Assembly: GCA_000697665.1 (NCBI GenBank)
Contig: KL197727.1
Coordinates: 434,001-498,000, forward strand
Direction: 5' to 3'
DNA length: 64,000 nucleotides
From: Jaapia argillacea MUCL 33604
Lineage: Eukaryota > Basidiomycota > Agaricomycetes > Jaapiales > Jaapiaceae
This document shows, piece after piece, positions 26,335 to 39,162 of this stretch (its first letter is position 1; each line of letters begins with the position of its first letter). The notes beneath the pieces were generated by a model that worked only from the letters and a program-made list of their open reading frames with translations, ran no database searches and had not been told where the DNA came from. The translations under genes were made by a program, and so were the position numbers.

Positions 26335-28745
26335 ATGGGCAGCTCTATCAGTTCATGCTGTGAATCCTGCTGTGCGTGCCCTTCAAATCCCTCAATTTCC
26401 TGCTGTTGAACTTGTTTTTCTGGTCTTTTCAGTCCGTTCGCGCAAGTCGCAACAATATGAGCCCTTACTGCTTGAGAATGAGCGAGAAGCGGTCGCGGAC
26501 CTCCTACAGTTCCTTGAGAGTGCGTTTTAACCTGTAATACTTGCCAGCATTTGCCTGAACCTACTCCATTGCTCGACCTCTGTACAGACCGAACGACAAC
26601 CAACTTCTTCCAGGGATCACCACTTTCGGCGCTCACCACGCTCTCATTCTCGGACAATGTCGACCTACAACGGAGTGCGGCACTTGCATTTGCGGAGATC
26701 ACGGAAAAGGAGGTGCGACCAGTGGGCAGGGATACGCTGGACCCTATCCTTTTCCTACTTAGTAGCCACGACACTGAGGTGCAGCGGGCCGCGAGTGCTG
26801 CTCTGGGAAACTTGGCCGTTAACAGTACGTGTCCGCTAGCCTCGTGTATCTTATCTTCAGCATTCTGATCGCAGCGTATTAGCGGAGAACAAACTCCTAA
26901 TCGTGAAGCTTGGCGGTCTTGAACCCCTCATCCGGCAAATGCTTAGTCCAAACGTCGAAGTTCAGTGTAATGCCGTCGGTTGTGTTACGAATCTGGCTAC
27001 ACATGGTTCGTCGCCATCTCATCGCCTGCCGTGCGACCCATTTTTCCAGCGCGGTTTTCATAGATGACAACAAGACTAAGATCGCGAAGTCGGGTGCTTT
27101 GGTCCCTCTCACACGATTAGCACGCTCCAAGGATATGCGTGTACAGCGGAATGCAACTGGCGCACTCCTGAACATGACCCACTCTGGTATTCTATCTTTA
27201 TGAACGTGGGAGATGATCGACATTGACTTTCGTGATAGACGAAAACCGCCAACAACTGGTCAACGCTGGGGCAATACCGGTACTCGTGAGCTTACTGAAT
27301 TCACCGGATACGGATGTCCAGTATTATTGCACGACGGCGTTGAGCAATATCGCTGTAGACGGTACTAGGATCTTCTCCCCAGTTGGTTGCCGAACTCACT
27401 TTCCTTGTAGGTGTCAACCGGAAGAAACTCGCTCAAAGCGAGCAAAAACTGGTTTCAAGTTTGGTACAACTCATGGACAGCCCCAGTCTCAAGGTTCAAT
27501 GTCAAGCAGCTTTGGCTCTCCGTAATCTAGCCAGCGACGGTGCATTGTCTTCCTTTCCCTTTCGTTTCAGAATATTGAGCTAAGAGTTGTCTCTCAGAAA
27601 AATACCAGCTTGAGATAGTCAAATGCGATGGCCTCACGCCGCTTCTCCGACTTCTCCAATCCACCTACCTTCCTCTCATCCTATCATCGGCAGCTTGTGT
27701 CCGTAACGTTTCCATTCATCCTCAAAATGAGTCGCCCATCATCGAGTCTGGCTTCCTTCAACCCCTTATCAACCTTCTCTCCTTCAAAGACAACGAAGAA
27801 GTCCAGTGTCACGCGATCTCGACTCTGAGGAATCTGGCGGCAAGTTCGGAGAAGAACAAGTTGGCGATTGTCAAGGCCGGCGCCGTGCAAAGTATCAAAG
27901 AGCTGGTCCTTGAGGTGCCAATGAATGTACAAAGTGAGATGACGGCTTGTGTGGCTGTTCTCGCCCTAAGTGGTGTGTTCTTTTCTTTTCCCTATCGAAA
28001 TAATGAAGCTGACCGATGTGGCGAAGATGAACTGAAGGGACAATTACTGGAGATGGGCATTTGCGAAGTACTTATTCCCCTAACGAACTCTCCAAGCTCG
28101 GAAGTGCAGGGTAATAGCGCGGCTGCTCTTGGTAACCTGTCATCGAAAGGTCCGGTGTGTTTGCCCTGACCCTCCTTTCCTCTATGCTGAGGTTTGTTCG
28201 TTTCAGATGGCAGAACGGCAACGGACGACTACTCAGCATTCAACGACGTATGGGACAAACCAGAGGGAGGCATGCACAAATATCTGTTCCGATTCTTGTC
28301 CAGCCCCGATGCTACATTCCAACACATTGCCGTCTGGACTATCGTTCAACTACTCGAATCGGGTGACCCTCAACTTATCAGCAACGTCCGCAACTCCAAT
28401 CTTCTCATCCCTAATATCCGACAACTCTCCAACACCCGAACAGCATCTCCGAGCTCCTCAGTTGGCGGTTCGGCCCATTCGCATCGATCTCAGGCTCAGT
28501 CATATCAGGAGACGGATACAGGTGAGGGACACGGCGAGATCCAACTTCTGGCGAGGAGGATATTGGATTTCATCGAGGCGGATGCCGAGTTTGATGCCGG
28601 GTTGGCGCATGGGAGTGTGACACCCGGTCACACGCAGCCTGGGAGTTTGGTGGAGAACGGGGGTTCAGATATGAGGGAGCATGAGGAGTTGAGGAGAAGT
28701 GTGAGAGAGGCGTTTGCTGCGGGGAGGCCTGGTAGTCGAGGTTGA
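26335..28745 (+). CDS. VAC8: Vacuolar armadillo-repeat protein VAC8
   Basis: Lipid-anchored scaffold on the vacuole membrane, used in vacuole inheritance, nucleus-vacuole junctions and selective autophagy. The first exon is only 37 nt (26335-26371) and encodes [12 protein letters not shown]: Gly2 for N-myristoylation and three nearby Cys for palmitoylation. A 61-nt intron joins it in frame to [29 protein letters not shown], the conserved VAC8 start. A long array of armadillo repeats follows, for example [22 protein letters not shown] in part, [45 protein letters not shown] and [15 protein letters not shown]. The C-terminal tail after LLESGDPQL is Ser/Gly-rich and ends AAGRPGSRG. About ten short introns interrupt the repeats at similar places. 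Confidence 0.95.
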
Positions 28746-30105
28746 AGGACGTAAAGGACTTCTGTGTGGGGAGGTTCGTTTATTTCGCAGCATCATTATT
28801 AGCTACGACCGATTTCGATTCTTTTTTCGATTCGGGTTTTCGATATTTCTGTTGTATGATTGTTGCAACTTCTTTACTCGGGTTCAGCACTCTTTATATA
28901 TACTCTTGACTTTCTTATATGACCCTCCTCATTTTTTCTTCCCTGGTCCCCTTCGCAGAGGTCACGATGATGGATTACGAGCAGGACGTTGGTTAAATTT
29001 TCACTTTAGTTGATGATAATGATGAATATGACAATGATGATACAGTACCAACATGCGCGAAGGAGCGAGTTGGTATTGGACGGCTTTCCAGACAAGGGAA
29101 GCCGGTAATGACAGGGACGCTTTCCCATATTCCGAGCCCTGGAGATCATCAGAGTTGATCACAGAAAGAATTGGTCTCCGCTGAGAAGTACCACAAGCAT
29201 GAGGCCTTGCGGGGAAAGACGGGCGACGAGGGCTTGGGATGGTGAACCAGGTGGAGGTTCAGATGACCCCAGATAGCGACTAGAGCAGAGGCACATGCCC
29301 ACCTGGTATTTAAAGCGCGCCTCCGCAGCTGAATGATAGGGACAGAAGCATGGGATAGGATGAAAGCTTTGAGCGGTGATGAGATATAGAATCTGAGTAT
29401 CAGCTATCATCGATTGATAGATGCAGCCAGAGAGGGTGGCAACGTTGTCGAACTCCTCGGATGAAATGCAGGTGACCTAGCAGGGGTCAAGTGGCAACAC
29501 AGGATAATGTCCAGGTGAAGGCAAGGCGAGCCAAGGAGGTAATGGCGACTCTAAACCCGACGATTTCAATGAGGTGATTGCAATGAGGATGATCAGATTC
29601 CGTGATTCCGAGCATCGCCACCTATCTGAGTCTAATACTTTTTCGACATTTGTCTTCCCCCTCCTCCCGCTCATTCGTACTCTTGGCCAGACCAAAGACT
29701 CTGTCCCGACGGAGTCTCGACAAAAATCGAAAGGATGATTTGTTCTTGATGCCACCTTTGCGTTGCGATCAAAGAAAATCCAAAGAAAAAGGAAAAAGAA
29801 TAGACAATGCCGGAGAAGAATGGAAAACTGCGTGCCTCGTGTTTGCAGCTTTTTGTAGCTGCCCGCTCGACGTGGGCACTTACGCACGCACCTCATCCAT
29901 CACACTTTGACGGGCGTATAAAGTGCTCCTGTGCTTGTTTCTCTGCGTCGCTCTTGCGTTTTCTTCCATCCCGGCTGCGCCAGGATCCCTATCCCGCCCA
30001 TTCCTACTTATTGCCTGCACTCTGACGACCAGCTCGAGCGAGACTACTCTCGACCATCTCATCCTCATCTAATACAATCTTTCGCATAGATCTATCGCAT
30101 CAACA
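28746..30105. other. Gene-free stretch upstream of the GH16 gene
   Basis: About 1.36 kb. Short open frames on both strands have no family resemblance. A pyrimidine-rich leader lies just before 30106. No tRNA, snRNA or repeat could be supported. Confidence 0.55.
29917..29923 (+). promoter_or_regulatory. TATA box of the GH16 gene
   Basis: TATAAAG within GGGCGTATAAAGTGC, followed by a CT-rich stretch; about 185 bp before the ATG, implying a leader of roughly 150 nt. Confidence 0.5.
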
Positions 30106-31715
30106 ATGCACTTTCTCCCCGCACATCTCATCTTGCTTATTCTCTCTATCTATACGCTCCCCGTCGCCTCCGAGGCCCTCTTCCATCGGGCTCATCGCCA
30201 TGCTATCAAACGGAGTGCAGGTTTCGCCAGAGACTTGAGGGTGGCATTCAAGGGCTTGGGTCTTCCCGTGGGGAATCTTGAGGGGAAGCGATCCACGCCA
30301 GTTACGGATGCTGCCGTCGGTCAAATCTACTGTGTCAGTCAACCTTCCAAGACACCGGGCGTTGGAAGCAGCACCGGGAATGGAACGACCAATGGACCTG
30401 CGAATGGTAGCCATCCATCAAGTAAGGGAAGCCCAACTAGAACAGCGACCAGCGCAGGCGCTACTTCTACTCTCCAGACGAACTTCAAGATGATCGAAAG
30501 TCATGTAAGTCTCACATCTACACCCCCGCTGCTACCTCTGACAGGGCATGACTCATCAGCAAGGAAACAATTTCTTCAATGGTTGGAACTTTTTCACGGG
30601 CAGTGATCCCACGAATGGCATTGTTCAATACGTCGATGGAGGAACTGCTGTCCGTATCTCAGATTTTTCGTTCCTTGTCTCAAAATGTAATGCGTTTTGC
30701 ATAGATTAACAGCAACCTCATCTCGACGACGAGCTCCGGTACAGCGATCATGCGCGTGGACAATACCTCCGTTATCGGGGCCACAGCCAACCGTCAGAGC
30801 GTTCGGATAACTACGGCTAGCACCTTCACTATGGGTTTGGTTATCCTCGACGCTGCACATATGCCTCAGGGCTGTGGTACATGGCCAGCGTTCTGGACAA
30901 ACGGTACGTATCCTTCCCTCATCGTTCCCTATCTCCCACTCAGCTGATACTTGAATTAAATAGGTCCCAAGTGGCCGCAAGGTGGCGAGATCGATATTGT
31001 CGAAGGTGTGAACGACTACACTGTGAACCAAGCCACTATCCACACCAACCCCGGCTGCTCAATACCCACATTAACCACAACCAATGCCCTGAACTCTAAC
31101 AACCCCCTCGCGATCACTGGTACCCTCGTCGCCACCACCAACTGCGCTGCCGCCGAAACCAACAACGCCGGTTGTGGAATTCGTTCGAATGACGACACCT
31201 CATATGGCAGTGGTTTCAATGGAATTGGCGGGGGTGTTTATGCCATGTTGTGGGATACGACTGGGATCTCGGTGTTCTTCTTTGCGCGATCCAATATCCC
31301 TGTCGACATCTCTGGGAACGCACCTAACCCTTCATCCTGGGGAACACCTATGGCTCGCTATCCGGCTACGCAATGCAATCCCCAGCAGTTCTTTTACAAC
31401 CATTCAGTCATATTTGATACTACGTTGTGGTAAGTCTTCGTCTTTTTCCCTCGAAGTCCTTCCTGACGCCGATTCATTGTAGCGGAGATTGGGCGAGCGG
31501 TGTATGGAGTAGCACTGGGGTGACTGGCCAAGAACAGAGTTGTGCACAGCGGACAGGCTACTCTACGTGTGAATCGTTCGTACGGAACCAAGGAAGTGCA
31601 TTCACAGACGCATGTGAGTTCCCTTCCCCTGAATTCGAACGTTTCCCTCGTTAACCTCGATGAACCGTTCCTAGATTGGGAAGTGAACTACGTTCAGATC
31701 TGGCAGCAGAAATAG
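30106..31715 (+). CDS. Secreted GH16 endo-beta-1,3(4)-glucanase
   Basis: Laminarinase-like glycoside hydrolase of about 400 residues, probably secreted or wall-bound, acting on beta-1,3/1,4-glucans. Signal peptide MHFLPAHLILLILSIYTLPVAS. Next comes a linker of about 110 residues, basic then Ser/Thr/Gly-rich, with KR pairs (AIKRS, GKRST) that could be Kex2 sites. The catalytic domain begins near FFNGWNFFTGSDPTNG and carries the active-site motif GGEIDIVEGVND: nucleophile Glu codon 30987-30989, Asp 30993-30995 and acid/base Glu 31002-31004, all intact. Further GH16 features are WPAFWTNGPKWPQGG and GIGGGVYAMLWD. It ends YWEVNYVQIWQQK with stop 31713-31715. Introns are short. Resembles Phanerochaete Lam16A-type enzymes. 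Confidence 0.92.
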
Positions 31716-32030
31716 ATGTATTTTTTTCATTTTGGGGTGTATGTTATGGGACCCTTGGATAGATGGGTGGTCGACGACAATAACGCTCCACGTCCTCCAC
31801 GACTTATTTACGGTTATCCTCGTGTATTATGTCACGAAGCGTTGGCTCATTCCTTTACGAACGGACGATCACAAGTAATCGAAAATCGTTGTATTTGCGT
31901 TGTGTTTATAGATGCTGTTCATGTTCAATGAAGTTCGACTCCTATTACACACCATCCGTTCAACTCCTAGTAGGTATTTACACCATCTGCATATGACAAA
32001 GGAGAAATTCGAGATGAGGATATCTGACCT
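31716..32030. other. Convergent 3' region between GH16 and GYF genes
   Basis: 315 bp between two stop codons facing each other. No gene seen. Confidence 0.6.
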
Positions 32031-35000
32031 CTAAGACCGTCCGTTCTTCTTCTTCTTGTTGACGACCTTGAATCCTCCCCAACCGTCGTTCGGAGCTGGT
32101 TTTGGTTGCGACTTCAAGACTTCAGCGACGCTAGGAGTCTTGGAAGCTGAACCTGTAGCTCCATTGGAAGCACCTGTTCTCGAACGAGACGCCACGGAAT
32201 CCGACTTTCGCTTGGTGATGAACTCCGAAGCGAAACGTCGACCATCCATCGTAGTACTGTTCTGATAGATGATTGTGGATATAATCTCGACCATCGAAGG
32301 GTCAGGATCAAGTGGCATAGAAAGGAGAATTTCCATGATTTCTTCGACTGTAGGGGGACAAGGTTAGGACAGTGTGGGGTAAATGTTATTGAAGGACGTA
32401 CCTTTGACATTGCTGGAAAGCCCCTTCAAGCTTTCGTTCACCCATCGCATAAAATCGCCGGAAGGCGCTGTGGGGTAATCATCGACTTTGGACGCTGATG
32501 GAACAGACTTGATGACAGCGGGTGGAACTGGGGTGGAACGAACGGGACTTGGACCATTAGGTGGTCGGGGTGCCGGAACAGTAGAAGTTATGATAGATGA
32601 TGCCGCCAGAGGGGCAGCAGGACGTGCCGGAGGGGCAGTAACCGCAGGCGACTTCCCTCCAGGGCCTACAGTGGTCCAAACTCCTCCCAAGGTCGGCGTT
32701 GTCGGTGCGGGGTTCTGTTCGTGAGTACGAGATCAGCAAGGATAAGACGCGCATACGCATGAAATTATGAACCTTGGTTGTAGTTTCGGCATAGGCGCGT
32801 CGAGCAGCAGCTGCAACAGTGTCCTTCTGTTTGGCAGATTCCTTCTTACGTCTTTCCTCTTCCTCTTGAATCTCTTTCATAGTCTTCTTGTGAGTCGGTG
32901 GTTTCGCCGCTTGAGTCCAAGGAGCGCCGGTTGTATTTGCTGCACCTTGTGAAGTTGCGGTGGGAGCATCCTTGCTGATCAAGTGGGAATTAGCACGACT
33001 GGCACCTGCCTGAGAGGTCGGCAGCCCCCAAGAGGCAGTAAAGGGCTGGGCGTCTTCTACGGGAGCGGCACGGACAGCACGGTCACGTTCGCGCTCTGCG
33101 GCTTTCTTTGCCTCCAACCGCTTCTCCTCGGCTTCCTGGATGTCGCGGAGATTCATCGATGTCGCAGATACCTTGCCCTTCTTCTCGTCTTCTGTTGCCC
33201 ATGGTGCCTTAGGTGGGCCCTGCGAGACGGGGATGGGTGAGACAACGGGGGGAGTCAAAGACCTCGGAGGTTGGACGGGAACTATGGGAGCAGGCTGTTT
33301 GACGACCTGAGGCTGATGTTTTGTTTCCACCTTTTGGGGCTTGTCGGCCGCGGCGGGCTTTGCAACAGCTGGTGCAACCGGGGGGGAAGGAACTTCGACT
33401 GGTTGAGGGGCGGGCTCCGGACCTTCACTGTGCTCAGGGCTTTCGTGAAGGAGTGGTGCAGTTTCCTTTTGACGCTGCAACTGCTCATTATGCTGCATAA
33501 GATTGCTATACGTGAGACTATTGGGGCCTCCAGGAGCCTCTCCCCACCCATCATCAACAATTCCCTGAGATGCCGTCAACCAGTGGGATTGGCCGTTCGG
33601 AACGGGCGCACTGGATTGTGGCTGGGGTACAGGTGGTCGGGGAGCAATATGTGACGGAGCTGGGGGCTGGTTCGGATTAATAACTGTGTTGGTAGTTTTG
33701 GGTAGTGGCGGATCGAATGGTCCCGCGCGGCGAACAGGAGTGGGATCTTGGGCTGGCCAAGCGGGTTGGGCAACTTGATTAGGGGTGGAGAGAAACGAAT
33801 GTTGCATGTTTTGTGGAGGAGCGTGGGAAAGGATTGGGGAGATAGTCGCGATTGGTTGGGACCCAGTTGTGGTAGTGAGGGTAGGCAATGTTTGACGTGG
33901 TTGAGGGGAAAGATATTGAGCGTGTGGTGATTGGGGGAACGCCTGAGGTCCCGCAGGAGCACCGAATGGTGATATTGGTCCGTTCAGATAGCCAGTGCTG
34001 GACTCCAACCTATCTTCGTGACCATGCCGAGGGAATGAATCTCGGGGCGTGCGGACAGGGGTACGCTGAGCAAACTGGGCGCCAACGGGACCATACTCGC
34101 TCCCAGAGTAACCAGACGCAGGTCCAGTGTAAGCAGGCTTTGGGCCCATAGTGCCAAATGTGACATCTGGTTCGGGTGACACGAAAGACGTATTCAGGCC
34201 TCCTAGGGTATCGGTAGCTCCACGCGTAATATGAGCTTCATATCCAAACCCTTCGGCGGGATGTGCTCTTCCAGGTGTAATATTCTCGGGGAACGATTGG
34301 CGAGAGGGATATGAGGGGGTAAGCGGCGAGGTACCATACCCACCTCTACCCTGGGTGTCATATGGAGCGTAAGACTCATTGGCCGATGCGACGTTCAGCA
34401 TACGAGCCCCGAGAGATGAGTCTCCGCCAGCATATAAAGAATTAGATCTACCACCGAACGCGGCTGCGTCTGGCGACGCGTTCCCGAACCTAGCTGCACC
34501 AAACGACGATGCCGGTGAAACGGATGCGGGGGAGGGATTGCTGAGATAAGAGTCTAACGTAGAACTGCGAAGGGCACGATTGGGTGCCAGTTGATAAGCC
34601 GCAGCAGTTACCGAAGGTTCTTGTATCTGAGCCATGCCGTCGTGGGGAGAATGTGAATGGCGAGAGAGGCCGGGAGGACCTGAGCTCAAAAGAGCCGGCG
34701 ATAGAAATATCTTGTCCGTTCCTGCTCGAAGTGACATCTCCCCAACAGAAACCCACTCCGAGTCCAAATGGGTTCGCTTCATTAGGAGATCCGGAGTGAA
34801 GTACCCTTCATCGTGCCACTTCTGCATTAAGTCACCACGGAAGGGACCTATCGACTACTCAGTACCTGCAGATGAATGCTAAGAAAAAACCAACCTTGAA
34901 TCTGTCCTTGAGGATCCAGGTACGACCACTGGACGGCACCTAAGTCAAGTGAACCAGGCGAATGGTCACCATTAGCGCGATCAGGATCGGGAGTCCCGCC

Positions 35001-36057
35001 GGATGGATCGACAGTTTGACCAGCCCCAGGATTTTCAGCGAGGGAAAGAGTCCCGACATTCTGGGCCAGACCACCCCCGAAGCTATCATCCATGGGAGTA
35101 GTGGTATGAGGTGCATTGGGTAAAAGATGTTGACTAGATGATGGGTCAGAGTCGTCAACCCCCGACCCATTACCCAGGTGATGTGGGTCAATGTTCCCAG
35201 ATTCCTCCTCCTCCTTGATGTCATGGCCCTTGCGGTCCGAAGGGGAATCGCTGTGGCTTTTCACGAGACCCTCCGATGCTCGACGTCTGAGGCTCCAAGA
35301 GTCTCCGCCGTTCAATACTCCATCGAACCCAGAAGAAAACCCAACGCGAGGGCGAGGGGATGGAAGGCCAGATTCCCGTGGCGAGTTCAGCTGACCGTGC
35401 AGAGCAGACGTCGACAGCTTCCGAGGAATAGAGGGTTGCTGATCTGCAAAAGAATAAGGATGACAATAACACTGGACTGCAGCTGGGACCCTCACCAGTG
35501 CTGTCTCTTCTCCTTCCTACCAGCGTGAACCTCTCCCTCATTGGGCTCCCGCCTGCGGTGTTGGCGTGAGGCAATCGAGGTCTCTCTGAGGGCGTGGCTA
35601 GTGGGCTCAGGTAGTCTGTTGACTGACGGCGACGAATTTCGGAGTTTAATGGGCCCGCAAACAACTGCGGTGGGCAGGAAATGAGAATGGCTCCATACAA
35701 AACAAAACCCTCCACACATACCTTTCTCTCGTTCTCGCTGAGTTCTTTCAGCCCTACCGGGTCCGAGCCCATTTCGCGAACTATTCCCTCCCATCTCTCC
35801 ACCTCCAAGCCTAGACCTCCCCTCCCTCCACCTTCTTTATATATTCTGAACATCTCCTCCTTCGAATATCTGAAGGGATTAGATACATCACGCTTTTCTT
35901 CGGTTACATTGGATACTGGCGTCACTAAAGATGAATAAGAAGACGCAGCAGGAAGGGCAGTGGTCACGGGCGGAGGTGATGGTGCAGCCTGCGAACGCGG
36001 AGTCTGGTGCTTGGTGCGCATCCATTCCGGGCCAAATTGCATAGTGGTGGTGGTCAT
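32031..36057 (-). CDS. GYF-domain protein (SMY2/SYH1/GIGYF-like)
   Basis: Cytoplasmic adaptor of about 1,150 residues whose GYF domain binds proline-rich ligands; relatives act in COPII transport, mRNA decay and translational repression. N-terminus MTTTTMQFGPEWMRTKHQTP from ATG 36057, then the FRYSKEEMFRIYKEGG helix and a disordered region with LHGQLNSPRESGLPSPRPRVGF. The GYF domain spans about 34.97-34.72 kb: WSYLDPQGQIQG, an intron, then MQKWHDEGYFTPDLLMKR and WVSVGEM. A very long low-complexity region rich in Pro, Gln, Ser and Gly follows, with a charged helix (RDIQEAEEKRLEAKKAAERERDRA) and a second (MKEIQEEEERRKKESAKQKD). The C-terminus folds into WVNESLKGLSSNVK and ends VVNKKKKNGRS. A longer start at 36123 is possible. 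Confidence 0.87.
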
Positions 36058-36343
36058 TGCGGGAATGTTTAGGGTGTTTTGTCGAGTTGACAGAGAGTAA
36101 GCTGGGTTGCGGAGCAAGTCCAAAAGGTGGTAGCTTCAAAGTAGATTTCTCCAAGAGTGTCCGGCGATGAAAGGCAATGTGGTGGGGGCACGCGCTCGGA
36201 TTCAGGGCAGGTCCATCGACCGTGGGATAAACTGGATAAAATATGTATTATATTTCTAAGCCTCATGGTTTCCTCGTGTGCTAAGTACGTCGCTGAGTAC
36301 GACCCCTTCACCAGCCAACAGATCCCTGTAAGGCATGTACCCA

Positions 36344-38833
36344 TCATCGCAAGGCTGTTCTCCAGCGGCTGACGGGCAGTGCTAAACAAACGTTGAATTA
36401 GTGGGGGTCGGTGAAGAGCGAGGACTTGAACTGACCTTGCAGTCGAGTTGCGGTGGGAAGAATATATGACACAAAGAAGAGTGCTCCAAAGGCCAGACAG
36501 ATGGCTGATACATGGTAGTATCCGTCACGCTCGGTAATGCACTGCCCACCAAGGTCTGCGCAATGCGCCTTGCCCTGGTCGCTAACGCATTCCGGAGCTA
36601 TGTATCAAGTTAGTCGAGCTGAGCCAAGCGAACTGGTTGTGCACACCTTTCATAGATATCTCCGTTCCGGACTCCATGACTTTGCATGTCGCCACACTAA
36701 ATATATCCACACCTGTGCGATGTATTAGAATGGACACGGAACGAGAGTAAGGCTGTGCTACCTTTGAGAACAAAATATCTCGGCCAGGTACCCCCCAGAT
36801 TTGTGAAGGTATTCAGAAGCTGCCCATCCAAGGTGAGATCTGGTGAAAGGGAGAAAGCGGAACAATACTCACGGTCATGTACGTCCCACCAATAACAGGA
36901 TCGGAAATACGGGTATGGAAGGCTGAGATGCCCACAAATTGAATAGTACTAGACATAAACATCATTGAATGTTGAACTAGGGACATATGGGGATGAACTG
37001 ACGAAGAAAATGACTGCAAGACTGTGTGGACCACGAGGAAGGCGAAGAACGCAGATGTCACTGGAGGTTTGGGGAAAAAGTAGACAATCAGGGTTGATAT
37101 TAAGGCGAAACCCAGCCGTGGCCAGAAAGCGTAAAGCCAGGGGCGTAGAGGTTTATCGGGGGTAGACCAGCGAGCTGCAAGCCACCCTCCAAATATTTGG
37201 AATGGGAAGTCGACAAGGACAGCAATGGCGAGATCTTCGCGTCCGAGACCCTTTTCCACCATTTTAAGCTGACTGACGGCTTCGTTGGCTTGAAACCCAA
37301 TCTTGGCGAAAACATGCATAATGAGGAGAGATTGGACGTCTAGCTCGTTCATGTAAATTTAATAAAATAAAGTGAACGCGAGAAAGGCATCACACTCACG
37401 TTTGAGTTTACAAATGTTCCAGATCGTCTTGTACACAGCTACAACATTCATGTCGCTGTCCTGCAGCGTTTCTTTATCCTATCAGGTAGGTTGATCAGAG
37501 GAGAGGAGCGAATAAGAGTATATCAGAACATACCTCCGTCTTGAAGAAGATTAGCCACAACGTAACCAAGAAACATATCACACTCCAAAATTTGAGATAT
37601 GCGCTCAATGTGAGGAGAGGCAACCCCCATTTTGATCTGTATAGCTCATTTAGCAATGAAAATGTGATGGTACTTACCACTCACGTAAAGGCTTCGCTAT
37701 TCAAAGCGAGAAATACCGTGAACGACGCGAAAAACCCGGTGTTAAGACCGACCGTCTGACAGGTCGAGGCGTAGGATAGATTCTCGTGCGAAAGGAGAGT
37801 GAGCGCCCATCCTGAGAAGTCTGTTGAGTGGCAGCTCAGATGAGAGAGGTACAATCTCACCGTCAACTGCGATGTCTGTCGAATGGGAGGGGGGTCAAGC
37901 TATTTGATCAAATCTAGACCGTAACTGCGTACCTTGAGTGGCCGACATAATTACAAGTATAAGAAATACTGCTGTAAGCGTGTGAACATTCTCTCCTGGC
38001 TGAGTAGAGTGTCAGATATTCGTAGCAGTATAAAGCTCCAGTTAACCCACATGCTCAAGCAGTCGTTCAGAGCTGAATGAGATAAATAGCATCAAAGTGC
38101 CAATGATCATCTGCATGGGAACAATCCAGGACTTTCGCCGACCGAAAGATGGTAGAAACATAGAGTCTACGATTGGGGACCAAAGTAGTTTCAGGGAGTA
38201 AGGGTAGCTTGCTAGTGAGAATATCCCAAGTTGAGAATATGACAGGTGTTCTCTAAGAAGAAAAGGCATGGAGCCTGAAAGGAAAGGTCTAAGCACTGTA
38301 TCCCGATGTGACCATAAAAAGAGCTCACCCAGAGCCAGGCCTAACTTCTCAGAGGGTCAATTGATCGTGAAAGGCAGGGACCAATGTGGTGCTTACAGGA
38401 ACTCCTTGTATAAGATCTGGTAGGACTCAGTAATCCTGACGAGACGAAACCTTTTGAACGACTCACAGAGAACAATTAAGAGGGCAATGGCTCTTTTATC
38501 ATGGGGCGACAAGGGGCGTACATCAAGCTCCTTCGTTTTGAAGCCCCGTTCTTCAGAATCCATGCCATTCGTCAGACCCATTTCAGCCTGTCGTTTATCC
38601 TCCTCCTCCAGTAAGCTCAGCTCCACTTCGTCAACATCTTCCCCGTCGCCGCTGGGCCAGGCGACGCGATCCCTTCCTCTTGTGGTCCTTGGCGCTCGAG
38701 GGAGAATCTGAACTGTGTCGATGGAAGAGGCCATAGTTTTATGGCCGTTCTGAGGTAGGGTCATTCCCCTCTTTTGAGGTTGTGGACTGTTTGATTTCCT
38801 TGTCCGACGCTGCGACCGCAGGCTACCAGACAT
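36344..38833 (-). CDS. Acetyl-CoA transporter, SLC33A1/AT-1 type (MFS)
   Basis: Polytopic membrane protein of about 600 residues. The animal relative imports acetyl-CoA into the ER lumen; the fungal substrate is inferred. The N-terminal 120 residues are polar and acidic (VDEVELSLLEEEDKR). Membrane segments follow: GVPLGLALGSMPFLLREHLSY, QLGIFSLASYPYSLKLLWSPIVDS, KSWIVPMQMIIGTLMLF, TAVFLILVIMSATQDIAVDGW, the conserved CQTVGLNTGFFASFTVFLAL in the middle, then FWSVICFLVTLWLIFF, IGFQANEAVSQLKMVEKG and the FPFQIFGGW region. The late loop has cysteines (CITERDGYYHV), and the protein ends RWRTALR with stop 36344-36346. The SMFLPSFGRRKSWI loop is diagnostic for the family. Start MSGSLRSQRRTRKS at 38833. 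Confidence 0.9.
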
Positions 38834-39162
38834 ATATCTTGAGTGAAATCTGGGAGAAAAGGCGCCAAGAACTCATACACAATTCGAAGCCATGCGTGGC
38901 TGCAGATTCTGTGGTAACGAGAAATGGAGTCCATTTTTGGAAAATTCCGTGGCCTATGACGAGCTGACGCGTGTCGAACACATCACCATGGACAGATTGA
39001 ACACATCAGCAACTTGTGTTCAAGTTGACTCTCCGAACCAGGCAGAGAACGTTTGGGAAGCCGCAGAAATGTAGATAGTAATATAGACCATTGCAGTGAT
39101 AACATCCAAAATATCAAACCGTACATCGACAACAAACAGGACGCCATCACCAAATCCAACCA
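38834..39162. other. Intergenic region upstream of the acetyl-CoA transporter
   Basis: 329 bp between the transporter start and the protease stop, both on the minus strand. No gene seen. Confidence 0.55.
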
